A stretch of DNA of 64,000 bases from Ligula intestinalis (taxonomy: Eukaryota; Platyhelminthes; Cestoda; Diphyllobothriidea; Diphyllobothriidae): positions 10,490,396 through 10,554,395 of the forward strand of contig JAYGXS010000002.1 of NCBI GenBank assembly GCA_036362985.1, written 5' to 3'. The notes below the pieces were generated by a model. That model did no database searches and was not told the origin of the DNA. It saw only the letters and a list, made by a program, of their open reading frames with translations. Positions 44,822-58,600 of the stretch are shown here, one piece after another (the first letter of the stretch is position 1; each line of letters begins with the position of its first letter). A program made the position numbers and the translations under genes.

Positions 44822-45900
44822 AAATTGCTGCCTAAGTAGTTGTGCCTGTCTTATTTATTGATTTGTATCCGTTGTCATCCTCAGTCCTTAATTAGAGCTC
44901 ATAGTAAATCTGTAAGGCAAGATTGTGACAAGCAAACGGGGAATGGAAACGGACGCAGATGGTGGAACGCACTACACAACCCGAGATAAAGTGACGAAGT
45001 TAGACCCGTCGCCTGTATCTACAAGACTTTTCTCGGACATACATTTGAGGCCTGTTCGGTAATGCAACAGAAAAGGGCCATGAATATATCAAAATAGTTA
45101 CGTCACTAAAAAAAGAGAAAGTGATACTTCACAAAACCCCCTGCGGTCTGCTAACTCGTATCGTAGAACGCCTGACAGCAGATGAACTAAATTCCGGTAA
45201 GTAAGAATGGAACCCAGCTAATTCGATTCAAATGGCAAAGTTAGACCAAGATGCTCTAGAATTTTAGCATTAAACTCCGCCTCCTAGATCTGTCAAGCCA
45301 GCGGGCTCGAACACCGGTACAGACCGCTATTCGGATGCCGCGGGAGAATGTCACCATAAGGCCGCCACATTACCAAGGATTAACTACGACCAGATAGTCA
45401 ATCCTGAAAAAGAGGTTCTGGCACTGGCTGGTATAATGTTTAAGGCGTTACAATAAATCAAACTGGCCGTAAAAAGTGTTGGAAAACGGCCGAACCCAGC
45501 ATGGGTATATAACAACCCCACCCCCGAGAGAAGATGACTAGGGAGGGAAGCGGATACGATGGTTGGCTAAAAGTTTCACTCATCACTACCACACCCCCTC
45601 ATTCTTTTCCTCTTGAATATTACAGACTTGCATAACCGACACAAAACGGACGTTGTTCAGTAAGACATCATATCCAATACCTATCATAAGGTGGCATTAA
45701 GTAGGAGCAGTGACGACTTGACTCTCACAATTAAGAGGACCCAGTCCTTCCACCATTTTAAACAAAGTGGTCCCAGGCTGACAAAAAAGGCACCGATCGT
45801 ACAGCTAAAGACTCACTACACACTGAAAAAAAGATGTTCATAAAAGTCAATGAAAGGTAAATGCGGGTTATACGCTAAAAGCTTGATCAGATAAAAAAAC
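44822..45900. other. no gene recognised
   Basis: 3' flank of the UBAP1-like gene. Scattered short frames and a moderately GC-rich block at 45120-45440; nothing supported. Confidence 0.35.
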
Positions 45901-45924
45901 AAAGCGAACCCAATTTTCCTTTTG

Positions 45925-46042
45925 GGGGGAGGGGGGGGGGGGAAAACGGCTGAAGAGGAGCGGAGGAGGATGGGGGGAAAACGGGGGGGGAAAAGGGGGG
46001 AGGGGGGGGGGGGGGGGAAATCAAAAAGGGGGGGCGGGGCGG
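45925..46042. repeat. poly-G tracts, G-quadruplex prone
   Basis: Several G runs of 6 to 17 within 118 bp on the plus strand (poly-C in the sense of the UBAP1-like transcript). They lie 350-470 bp past its stop codon, possibly in its 3' UTR. Confidence 0.85.
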
Positions 46043-46317
46043 CTGGATAACAGGGGTCTGGTGGCGCAAGCGGTAGCCGCTGAAGAGAGAACAACAAACA
46101 GACGTGAGGCGAGAGTGAGAGAGATGAGAACGTCTACCAAACACAAAGATAAGCTAGCTAGGCAGGCAGGCACAGAACAAGCCCGGTCTGAAAATTGAGC
46201 TCGAGTAGGCAGGATAGAGACACGGCACACAGGACAGTCGACGCTCCCGACGCGGCCAGGAAAAAATGTTTGTATGAAAGACTATCTTCAAAATAAGGCG
46301 TAGAAAAATGGGGGAGC

Positions 46318-46360
46318 AGGGAGGGAGGGAGGGAGGGAGGGAGGGAGGGAGGGAGGGACC
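46318..46360. repeat. (GGGA)n microsatellite
   Basis: About ten GGGA units on the plus strand, 35-75 bp past the UBAP1-like stop. They read (TCCC)n in the transcript. Confidence 0.9.
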
Positions 46361-46393
46361 AGTAAACCGCAAGACGGACAGGAAACAACGCTG

Positions 46394-46699
46394 TCAGTGA
46401 CCCTTGGAGAACATGCCATAGAGGCCCTTTTTCCGGCGACTCTTTTGGGCCGCATTGTGCCGATTGGAAGAAGAGGGGTGAGGAGTGGTGGTCGTGGGTT
46501 TCTGGGATCTGGCAGCGGCTGCGGCAAGGGTAGTGGGGGTGGAATGGGCACTCGTGTGTGGGTGGGTGGGATCCGGACCGAGGAGCAGTTGGAGTGCACT
46601 AATCTTGTCCAAATTGCTGGTCAATAGGGCAGAGCAGACAGCGGTGTCCGAGAAACCCATCTCAGAGAGCTCATTTGCAACATTAATGAAGTCCCAGGC
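46394..46699 (-). CDS. UBAP1: UBAP1-like exon 5 (last UBA, extended tail, stop)
   Basis: The acceptor is ctcaatttcag|GCC and the TGA stop is at 46394-46396. It encodes 101 residues. The last UBA (AWDFINVANELSEMGFSDTA, then CSALLTSNLDKISALQLLL) covers residues 450-489. About 60 residues follow, first Thr/Ser/Pro/His-rich, then a basic cluster KSRRKKG, ending MFSKGH. Human UBAP1 ends just after its last UBA, so this tail is an extension. The genomic 3' flank is very G-rich on the plus strand, and no AATAAA was seen within 500 bp. Confidence 0.9.
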   Translation of the reverse strand, partial: AWDFINVANELSEMGFSDTAVCSALLTSNLDKISALQLLLGPDPTHPHTSAHSTPTTLAAAAARSQKPTTTTPHPSSSNRHNAAQKSRRKKGLYGMFSKGH

Positions 46700-49600
46700 C
46701 TGAAATTGAGGAAACTCAGTCAGAAACAGCATAATCTTATACTACTGTCTGTCCGGTGGCAGAACGTGTATATTAAACGGCTAGCCAGCATTGGATGGCA
46801 TTGGATGGTTTACCACCAAAATTAATTGCCAGGATCAAGGCATACTGCCACTCCACCACTGCGCGGGTTTTAGTCCACAAAAACCTCTCAGAACCCTTCG
46901 CTATTCGATCAGACGTTCGGCAAGGCTATGTCCTGTCGCCCATCGTCTTTAACTACATCATTGACTGGGTTCTTATGAAGGTCCTACAAGAAAGTGACGG
47001 TATTGAGCTTGCACCCGGACGCCGGTTGACTGACCTCGACTATGCCGATGATATCGCTTTACTAGCATCAAGCTTTGACGATCTCCAGTCTATGGTGTCA
47101 TGTGTAAACGAGGTCGCGAAATCGGTCGGTATGTCCATAAACGCTGGGAAGACCAAAGTGTTTTCATGTTGCATCCCTGGCGAAGAGAAGGCACCTCTCT
47201 AGATAAGTGGCTGTCAACTTGAAAAAGTCGGCAGTTTCAAATACCTCGGAGCGAGGTTGCTGCCGAATGGACAAAGTAAGGATGACAGTGTCTCCCGAAT
47301 TGACGCAGCACGACGAGTGTTCTCCAGCCTTCGGAAGTGCGTATGGACCAGACGCGATATTTCCCTCTCAACAAAGATCCGCGTGTACCGTGCATCTGTG
47401 CCGTCCGTCCTCTTATATGGATGCGAATGTTGGGCTATGCGCGTGGAGGATGAACAGAAACTGGAAGTCTTTGACCACTACTGTCTGAGGAAGATCCTTC
47501 GAGTGAAGTACACCGAACTCGTCGCAAATGAGACAGTCCGCACTCGCTGTGACAAAATTACAAGGATATCCCAGGCCATTCAGGAAAAACAGCTGAGGTG
47601 GTTTGGACACTTTCTTCGTCGCCAACCTCAAGAGCTCAGTGCTACTGCCCTCGACTTGAAATCGCTGCCTAATTGGAAACTTCGAAGAGGGGGTCAATTC
47701 AAAACCTGGCTCGACTCAGTCCGTCAGGACATGGAAGTGGTTCATGGACCTTCGGTATTCGGTCGCCGGCGCTGGCGAAGAGAATGGGTCGAACTGTCCA
47801 GGTCTGCAGCCACGGATCGTTGCGCTTGGAGAAGCACCATATGGGACATAATTGGGGCCGGCTAGATCAGTCAGGATCGCAGCCGTAACAAGCACAAGTA
47901 CAAGTATATCGGCGCTCCAGGCACTGGTTCTTCAGTCTACGTGCTATAGATTCGAAAATGACGGTACAGACCGACGCGTGATAAGCATTAGCTGTGACAA
48001 TGAAGACAGAAGACGCTTAGACGATGGTGGTAGTGGTACTACTGTTGTCGCTGGTGGTCACGCCGCCTGGAGGGCTGGGGACGGGATTGCTGACGGGTTA
48101 CGGTGTGGTAGGTCTGTCCGCATAGCGGTACGTTCCGCTGTTATAGTGACACATTTGACCGAGTAGGCCTGTGCAGCGATTGAACGCGCGATAGCGGTGG
48201 AGGCGGCGACCCATGCTGTATGTTGGTGGTGGTCCAGGCACCGGTTCACCAGTCTCCGTGCAGTCTGAATACGTTACCAGTTGCTATGCGACTGCCTGTG
48301 AGGACTCTAGATTGAGCTCCAAGGCCAAAAAGACGAGCATGCCCTGTAGCTTGATCGGTGAACGCCATTTCATCACAAATAATATTCCCGATCACAACCG
48401 ACTGAACGACGAGCCCGTGGCTCATTGGGAGAGCGTTCGAGTCAATAAGCACAGATCTCGCGGTTAAACCCGAGATGACCCAGACTTTTGATTGGATATG
48501 CCTGCCTGGTGACGGTTATTAAGCCACAAATGACTATTCCGGTCATCCTAGTCTTTGTCAGTACTCCATTATCTACATCTGTTACTAGTAGTTATGCGAT
48601 TGGCTGCGAGGGTTTTAGACTGATTTCCAAGGCAAAACGGACGACCTGTCCCGTAACTTGATCAGTAAACGCCACTTTACCACGTGTTAAAAGATGTCTA
48701 GCTCTGTTATCAGAGAATGATTGGAGAACAATCAATTGGCACAAAACGAGGCGACCTAATATCGACTAAAATGGGTTTTGGTTGTTTATTGTAAGAAGAA
48801 ACTATCATACGCACAGGCAAACATGTTGTAATAACATTACAGGTAATCTAATATGAGGTAGAAAAAGAAAAATTCCCCCGCAGTGAATCAATTTTAATTA
48901 ACTATGTGACTTGAGAACGTTCTATATACACGTGAGGAACGCTTAACTCTAAAAAGCGGCACTTTCAGTTCATGCTATATCTAGGCTAAAAAAAAGACTT
49001 CAACGAGATTTGAAAAACAGCGAGAATAGTAGAAACTAAATAAGGAACAAACTGCAGAATAAAAAAACTATTTGTACAGTCTAAGCAATCATTTTGAGTC
49101 ACTTTATTTATAGAAAAGGGCTTTCATCATATTCAGACAAAAAAAATCAATAGCGTCAATTTTTACAGCAGTAACTCTGGAAATGTTCTCAGCATCGGTA
49201 TGTGGAGTCAGGCGGGATTCGCGGCGACTGAGAGAGGAAGAAGAACAAAAAATAAAAGATGATCGAAGTCTCTTGGCAACAAGAAACGTGAACCCACGCT
49301 CGTGCCCAACTGGTCACGGTTTCTCAAGGGCCCCTTAGGGGCCCCACGCAGTAGATGACCATATTCCAATGCACCCAATTATACCACAAACGAACGCGCT
49401 TGACAATCCCTTATAAGCTATTGTCGCAGCTCAGACAGTGAGTTATAACACAGACTGACGAAGACAACGACAGTCTGCCGCATTGTCGGGCTTCGCCCCG
49501 AGGCGGGACATTCAGTGCGCTGGCTTAACGCTAGCGGCAACGACAACCTGAGAAAGCAAGTCCAGATTTTTAACACAATAAACTCTCCTCCGGGTGGATC

Positions 49601-52600
49601 CCAAAGTTACGTCCTTCCTATTGTGTAACTCCTTGGGGATTCCAAAGGACGTAATAAGACGGTGACACGACACAGATATCACCGTTACAACGGTCTGAAT
49701 ACCTATTTTATCATAAAACAAGGCCTAAGTGTCCTATAAAGCAGTAAATTAAGTTAGAAGGGAAAGGCAATACCACCACGAACCTTGCCCAAATCGTTGG
49801 GGGACACTATGACCGCGGCCTTGGCAAACTCTTCCCTGACGCCTTCAGTGTCCACCAGGGAGGAGAAGTTGACCAGTTGCGTGATGAAAATCTTTTCTCG
49901 ATCACGGGAGTTCATTTTTTCGTCGTCGATTAGACCTTGGAGGGAAGGAAGGAATAAGAGTAGAAACACGCTAACTGACGGATGACAGGGGGTTCACATA
50001 AACCGCGCGGGGTATGACATAATATTTCTGACGCTGACCATAGGACACTACTTCCTAATGAGAAACGGAAAAGCCCGGAACCTGATCGAATTTCAACTGC
50101 TTCAAACCCTCTCAGCAGCAGGTCATCCCATCTTGCATATACCTTCCTCCCACGAGCGACAGTTCTTCTCCTTAAAATCCCTCAAATGGCCTTCAAACCC
50201 CTAGAATTTCCGAACAATGCCTAAACAGTTTTTCACTGTCTGCTCTTTTTACCCAGTTCCATTTACTGGCATCGCCACTCTTTTCGCAATGTTCTGCAGA
50301 ACCAATGCATTTCATAGCCGCTCTGTACCAATAAGAAGTTCAAGGTCATTTGCCCATATTTCCCTTAATAAACCTGACCTGACCTGAGGTTAGATGGGGC
50401 GACAGCAAACCCCAGTCACATCGTTTAAATCTAATAATTGCAAATGAAATATGCTTACACGGAGAAGAAACCAATAGGGTAAAAAAGCGAACACAGAAGT
50501 GTGCGTCGCATGTACAACCTCACAAAAAACGCATGTCACTCATCATTTCAAGGCCTATTGTCGCGTAAAAAGCCCAATCTCACGTCCCAAGGCTATAATT
50601 CTGTCGCTGCAAAACTGAATATGGTGGAAAATTAAAAATTGGGCATACAAACATCAGGAAACGTTAGTCCGACTTGACTTGCTCGCTTGCGAATGAATGA
50701 ATGAGGAGTAATTCGATTTTAACTAATTCACTACTTACTGACGTGCGTAGTTTTTCAAGACTTTCTCGTTTGATCTGAATGGCTATGATCGCACGACCCG
50801 AGGCTAGTTGCTGCAGACGGATTCTGCGACAACAAATCTTTCTTCCTAGTTCCCGACACGCCTTACCATCCTAACGAATATCGGAGTGTCGGCTCTTATA
50901 TATTATAGGTTAGGGTATAGAGTGGTGTGTTAAGCGGGAAAAGCCGAATCAAGGAAGCATAAGTACTTGGACGTTGGTGGTAAACATGATGAAGTGTGCG
51001 AGTGGTCCGACAAAACTACCAAAGCATGACCGTAAAAATTTGGAAGGGAGAGGTCACAGTAGTAATAACTCACTGGTATGAAGAGTAGCCTCTGCAAGAA
51101 GTTCAGCACGTGCATGGCTGAATCCCATTTCGACCGCACAGTTTACCAGAGTCTCCGTTTCGGACGGGGGTTTCGGGCTTTCTGGGGTCACGGCCTCCGG
51201 TTCTGTTGCCTTGGCTGCCGGAGGCTCCGGTAGAATTGTAGTTCTCTAAGGCATAACAGAAGGGAATATAAATGTTATATTATAGAGTGTTGCTGATATT
51301 TTGTCGCCAAATTACAGCAGGTTGCTTATAGGGGTAAAGGAGTGGACACGAAGATACTGTAGGTGCTTAAACTCATGAAGCACTGGAAGGGCTAAAAATG
51401 TCGAAAGATCATTGGAGAATCGATTAAGAATACTGAAAACTCCGAGGCATTCACTGACATTTAAAGTTCACCCAGAAACTCAGCGGACTCCATCGTTGTC
51501 AAAAAGTACGTAGTAATTTTAAGAAACAAAATTGTGAATTGCTGACTGTACCCCTTGTTTTTACCTTCATTTTCTAGTCGCTAACGATTAGTTTAGACGG
51601 TGCCTTATTGAATTTGTCCACGCCTGTGGACTAAAGTCGCAAAACAAAGCGAAAACCTCTTCGTCTTCATCGACCGCAGCGCGGATAATGCGAAAACGAA
51701 AATGTCGCATCGAATCCCCGTAAAAAACAGCTTGGATCACGAAATCAAAAGTCATGTTATTGGTTAATTAACACACTGTATACTAAGCTTTTCGCGCAGA
51801 TTGTATAGGTTTTCTAAATGTTATCGTACTTGTGTTGTTTTACTTACCCACTCAATTACATGGGCGTGGGTACTGGACTTCAAGAGAGTAGGGTTACTTT
51901 ACCGAGACGAGTTTCCGGGCTTTCGGTTAGAACAGACTTCCTTATGAAAATTGCTGTTTCTAACCAAACCTAATAGAATTTTTAATACTTCTTTTTCTAC
52001 CCATTTAGTTGATGGTCGTGCCTCGTTAACTGGGTGTTTTTGTTGATGTATTTGGATCGGGTTTTGAGTGACAGAACATTTATCTTGAACGCACACGCAT
52101 TACCTCATCGCTCACTTAGCACTAGCAACCGGCACATCGCGCCATGAACTTAAGCAATATTGGCACGCGGACGACACAACCATGGAACGCATTTGCTGTG
52201 ATCTCAGTGCAGGTGGCGGTTTGTTCAACTGGCACAAAAATAAACAAACACCTCGAAGAGTGAAAAGGTACACACTGACGCACACAACTATGCCTTTTAA
52301 ATCAAATTTAGCTTCCTCTACCGTTCCACATTTTCTCCAAAATAGACTTTAAAAAATTACGGAAGCAACTCAAGGATCCTTCTAATAGCTCTTTGTCGGT
52401 GCACTTAAGGATAGCGCAAATATTTTAATTAGCGCTAAAAATAAGGCTTGCACGAGATAGGCAATTTATAGGGCTATACAAAGTCTGCATACATTGCAGA
52501 TGTTGTGGCACAGCCGCAACTAATAAACCAGGTCCTAACTCAGTCAAAATAAGCAGAAACGTGAGAGGGATTGACCTAAAGCCTTTGAAGAAGGAGAACA

Positions 52601-55600
52601 ACTTCCGTTGCATCTAAATTCTGGTTTATATGAGACGTATTATGACCTTAACTAAAATAAAATGGCCTGCTGGCTTGTAATCTAAGGTTTGCTAACCTAG
52701 TTGTGGTGATAAAGTCGCTTGTCTATAAATAATAAAATTTACACATAATGGTAGATAGGCGTCCACTGATCGTTTCAGGAACTCACTCGCCCCATTTTTG
52801 CCTTGGGGCTCTCTACCTTTCTCTCGGCGGTCGCTCAGCAGCTAGCATATCATCAACAGAATGACATTACCGGCAAAGACAAGGGGACTGGAGTGGCCAT
52901 TTGTGGTTTACTAGCCGTTATACCGACAACCCACGTAGACTCTACCTCAATATACTTTCCTGTTGGTAATGAACTTATGCATGTTTTAAAAATGCGTTGG
53001 CTCAAATTATTTGACCAGTGATAGTGACTTTTTGCTCTCGTGACTTAATGCTCTAACATTTTGCACCGTGAAAATTATTCGATTTAGAACTCTGGCTTGT
53101 CCTGTGAATTGTAAAGATACTTTGGCTGGCTGGCGAAAATCGCGAAGACATCCGGGAAAAGTAGACATCATCTCAAATGCCCTGACATTTCTCAGGATTG
53201 AAAAAGCCAAATTGGCCTTTAACGAACTTAATAGTTCAAGTTGCTAGTGTCAAAATGGGAAACCAGCAATAAAAGACTTTCTACTTGAGGACTATTGGCT
53301 CTTTTTGTGTCACAAAATATTATTCGTCAATGCTCTATCAAATACCCGATTTTTGGCTTCATTGAATCCGAAAATAGAGTGCTCCTTCCCAAATAAAGGT
53401 TTGGTCTACCTCAGTAACAGAATGGAATTAGGTAGAAAGGTCACTCGCACAGCTAATCACCATTCCTTAACGAGGTTGGGATAACTTAGCACTTTAGACA
53501 AGATCACTGGAGGGATTTTAATAATAAAAATTGGGAAAATGTTGGTTAACCCCAACTGAAAAAAGGTGTGACGTGACTTCTGGAAGTTGTGATAAGATTA
53601 TTATGCCCAGTGGTGTTCTAAAAGGCGTAACGAAAATTAAACGAGTACACTAAGTTGCAAAATAAAAGTATACCCTTAGGGTTAGGCGTAGATGCGGGTA
53701 AAAAAATCACGCGCATGCAATAGAAAGGCAGCAGTAAATGTGGCTTCCAAGAATCCAACAAAAATGTGATTTACAGAAACCATGAGCTGAATGCAACAAC
53801 ACAGATTTGGATGACCCAGAGAAAAAAGGACTAACCCTACGTGGGCTAGAATAAACCATAATTGATTATTACTGATCGTTTTTTGAAAATGCATTTTAAA
53901 TAAATACAAACTTGAAGTCAATTTCCATTTTCAAAGAGTTCGAAGCAGGCAGTGCGATATCGACAGTACCTAGGTGCAATTTAAACTGTGTAGGAACCTC
54001 GCAAGAATCTATTACATGGCATTTATGAGCGGAATGGGTAACCGGATAGAACCCATTCGAACGTCAGATCGAATATCCTATGGTTGCGACTGTTACGGAA
54101 AAGAATTCACGCACTGATAGACAGATAGAGGACCCTGGGTATGACAATGATTTTTGCAGGCATATACCAAGCTCAGAACCCGGTTTGATTAAGCCTCGTC
54201 CTCAAATTAATTTCGTTCTGAATTTCTTTAACAATGGCTAAAAAAGGCCTTGTACTGTGGTAGCTGTCATAATTCGTCGTATTTTCTTTCCTGAAGACGG
54301 GTCCAAAAAAGTTAGAGCCCTAGTCACCAGGCGCGACTTCTCACCGCGTTTGCTCAGTCACCTGATAGAGACAAGCCGTTGTAGTGTTGACACTAGATCC
54401 GTAGATTTCAGTGAGAATATCGTCATCACCTGGGGCCTTGTTATTGCGCAGCTTTTGTATTCTATTGGTGATTTTCCCGCAAAACTGGGCGCGACAGGAG
54501 CCTTATAGGCTACAGACGTGAGCGAGTGCTCAGACCAGTGCTCGAACCTGGTAGAACTGTCAATAATAAAGTCGATATATATAATACAGAAAGTCACTCC
54601 ATGCACTAGGCTAACCAATAACTTTGCGGGTAATCTGATGCATACTCCGTGATGACTTCTGCTTCAGTCCAATAGTCCTTGTTGCTGTCCTTAACCAATT
54701 TTATCGTCTCTTTTAAGGAGGGAGGGGGGGCATCGTCGTTGCAGGACCTAGCCCAAGCCGTCTGGACAGAAAACTGCAATGTTCGTCCGCCAATCCAGTT
54801 TGGGTAAATCCAGAACATTTGACAGCTGCCCAGTAGTTTGACAATGTCAGTGGTGACCATTGGCTTACCCTTTGGGTCGGGTCGGAAAACCGCACTTACA
54901 TGCTCGGAGTCTCGGCTGTGTTTGTTTGTCGTAGTGTCCCGCAAGCAGAACGTTTTCATGTCACAAGTTGGGTGCCGAACTTTCAGATCTGTGCAAGCAA
55001 CAACACCGTCCCACTCATGGGTGTTAGCAGCTGCGGCACCAAGCATGCACATACTACTATAGATCTGGCCGTGGAAATTCGTACCGACTAAAATGCAGTC
55101 GATGTAGCAGGGCCATCGTTGGAATCCCAGGTTCGCACATTTTTGTGGCGTTGATGAAGACACAGGTATTGCTGACAGTCAGATTTGATCAGAAAACGCA
55201 ATACACTGCAAACACCGTCGTAGCGTCTAGAGCCTAGAACGGTCAACGAGATGATTACATGAAGCGTAACCGGGTCCAAGTAGGAAATCAGTCTCCGGTA
55301 AAAATTACCGGATCATGGTGGCAACACCTTTTAATTACTTCTTGCAGTTTCGAATAGAAGGCTACTTTTTCACGCTGACTAGCAGTTGATGTTTAATACG
55401 TACATGTAAGAACCTTCAATCGTAGGTCAGCCAACTGGTAAATGACTGGTTTCCTTGCAGGTAGTGCATGTGCGCTTGCTATGAAAGGGTAATCATCACA
55501 CCATGTCTATTATAACAATCGCGTGGACTCTTGTGGTACAAAGTCGAGTGGAGGTTGATTCACGGGGTTTTTCTTCCTCGAACTTCTGCGTCGGATTTTC

Positions 55601-58600
55601 GAACTACAGACACGCGGTATGCATCTACACTTTACTCATGAAGACAACGAGCTAGGAGGAAATAGGATGTCCGCACACCCCAGCATCTATTACAAAATGA
55701 CTTCCTCAAATGAGTAGTCAACCTGAAATACTAGTTGCCCACCACTGGACTAAGGTTGTTGAGCGCGCGGTTTCCGCGAATGACATAATTTGAATCGTAA
55801 ATTCTGAGACGAACATTTTATGAAGTTTTTGGAGATTTTTGGTACAGACGGGTTCCGACAGCAGCTTGGATTGATTGTTTGAGATGGTCTCGTCACGCAT
55901 TTGGACGCAATAACATTAAGGTATCGATGACAAGCAAACTTTCTGTACGGTAGTTTTCAGCCATCGTCATGTCATAGTGCCATTATCGGGCTTGGCAGCA
56001 ATTTAAAAAGCTGTCAGTATGCCATGCCACAGCCCTTCTCCTCTTAGTGGTATTCTCACTCTTTGTGCCTATTCACCAGACCAGAGAACCTGTTTCGTTC
56101 GCGTAAAACCTTCACTACAAGATGTTCTACTATGCACTACCTGTGGATGTGCCAAGTAGCCAAAACCTAGGCCAACAGGAAGCTTTTGACTGGCCAAAAG
56201 AAAACATGTTGCTGCAGACAAAAAGTTTACAAGAGGTCGGAAGCAACAGAGCTATAGACCCAGATCCCAGAAGAGTCTTGAGTAGACCGTCCTGTTATCG
56301 AACCAGTTAGAAGGGCTATTGATAACCTTCAGCTGCGAGAGGGGAGAGGCATGCTGAACAATCTTACCCAACTTGCAGTTATCAACCTTTCTTATTTATG
56401 TATATGCCGACCAAACTTTCTTATACAGCGAATACCGGAATGTGGAAAGACTTCTAAATAGAAGCGAATATGTGTGTTCTTATTGTAAAGAAGACAAAGG
56501 CATGATTACTGGGACAGCACTTGTATTAGCCTGAGCTTACGGCTTCGTACAGGACGCCATCATCAGAAAAAATGAGAGAACAGCAAGCATTGGCATGTTT
56601 TGTACTTTAGCTACGAGGAAATGACGGTGGGAGAGGGGTAGCATTCGTGATTGGTTGAGTCCACGCTCACTTCGTCTCCCGTATCGTCTCGGCGTGTGCC
56701 CTTGACGTTATGGCGTGCGGCCTTGGCAACGTGGCGCGCGTTCTTGACGTGGCAGCGTGCGCTTCTGGAAACTAACTGAGCCGTGCTTCTTGTTCGCGCA
56801 AACGGAGGGCAAAATTACAGGGTCATCTATCTGCATGCCTGTTTATGGAGTTGGGTTTGACATTCAGACCTCCAGGAGTTGTTGCCCTGATTTATTCCTG
56901 GCTCGTGTCATTATCCACGTGCCCGTGAAATTGAATTCGGAATCTTCTTCCAGAATATGTGTAGCGATCTGGAACAGTGGGTTGCCTTTCCGCACTGCCC
57001 GTTTGTGCTCCGTTATTCGCGAGCTAAGTCGTCACCCGGTCTGCCCTCTAAATGTATCCGTGTCAAAATGTATCATTTAGTATAGGACAGTGGATACTGA
57101 CCACCATGGCCGCTGTCGAGCGTTAATTTGGCAGTAGCAACTAAAATGGTGTGAGTAGATATGGACCCACGAAGCGAGTACTGTTTAACTGATCGAAATG
57201 TGTCTTCCAAGCGTTATATCATGAAAACCTACGTTGCATTTACCTGGCTCTCAAATTATTGAGCTATAAGGGGTGCGATCTATGTAAAGATTGACCAAAC
57301 TGAGAGAATACTAGGTGTATAATAAACAGAACAATAAAAGTTGAAAATTCGGTCATTGCATTTCCAATCAGTGTGTAAAATTGTAGTAAATTTAACACCA
57401 AAATTTTAGAGTATGGGTAAAGATCCTCCTCAAAAACCTATGTAAACGAGCAAAAATACTAGATGCATAAAAACTTGAAACGAATTTACACTTCAACCTA
57501 ATGTGTATAGACGAAAATGACATCCAGCCCTACGTTTTTGCTGAGTTCCCAAGGACAAATGTAGGTTAAAAACCAACACTGTCGAATAAATAATAATCAA
57601 GACAAGCTTTAAATTTACATAAATGTAAGAATTTCGTGCGAACCACTGGTATCCACATTTGGATAGTTAAGTCCCCCCCCCAACACCCATAAAAGTGGAG
57701 GTGAGCTCACGTCAATCACTTTTACGGCAGGATGCGGACGTAAGATGTTTCGGGGGAGTAGGTTAAACGTACGGACAGACAGTACAAATGGTTAGGCAAA
57801 ACAACACCGGCTAGTCATAACACAAAATACTGACTTACGGTTGTATCGGGAGAATAATAGTTTTCTACTGAGGGACTATTGGATCGATTCATCAAGCCCG
57901 CGGATATCTCAGCAAGCTGTTGGCTTCGCAATTGAGAGTTTAGTGAGCACTGAGGGGTTTGGTTTGTTGTAGCAGATTCACCAAAAGCTCGTAGGTCAGC
58001 CTGCGAACTCGGTGCAGAAGAGGCAACTTGACTGATGGTAGGAGGATAAGGAGACTTTTTTGGATCAAATATAACTCTGTCCTGGGCGGGACAGAGTCGG
58101 GGAAATGTGATGTCTTTAAGACTACCAAATTTATGCTTGGTTGTCTGATCTAAGGAACCGTTGGCGATGCCTGGAAAAGAAGGTGAAGTATGCAAATCGT
58201 CTGGTGGTGGCTGAACAACCGGCGAAGGGACTACTTCGGCAGCCGGGCCATCTTCATGCGGAGAATTCCGTTGGGGATTACTTAACTCCGGGGAGATAAC
58301 ATTTTTTGGCGTCTCGAAGGTGGCCAGTACGTCACGCAGCTCTTCTATTTCGTTGATTGTGTTAAGTTCGGCTACATCAAAAGGATCATCCTTAGGTACG
58401 TCAAAATCCTTTACAACGGCGGGTGCAACCACGACAGTGCCGGGGGTCGGCGTGCCGCCGCTAGCAGAGGGTTCTGCTACAGAAGCAGGAGTTACCGGTC
58501 TCAAAGGCCCATCTTCGGTTGCGGCAGGAGGCAAATCAGTCCGCTGTGGTTGAAGAGGTTCTGTTTTGTTGGGTGCAAAACGGTTAACGTTATTGAGCTT

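Noticed and set aside
46318..46360. CRISPR-like array
   Set aside because: Uniform GGGA microsatellite without spacers, in eukaryotic DNA.
45816..46599. Overlapping minus-strand open frames rich in Pro, Ser and Leu
   Set aside because: They are produced by poly-C and (TCCC)n tracts; only 46394-46699 is supported as coding by splice phase and UBA homology.
54838..55091. Plus-strand frames antisense to the 54.6-55.2 kb LINE relic
   Set aside because: The minus strand carries the recognisable RT start motif; the plus frames are shadows.
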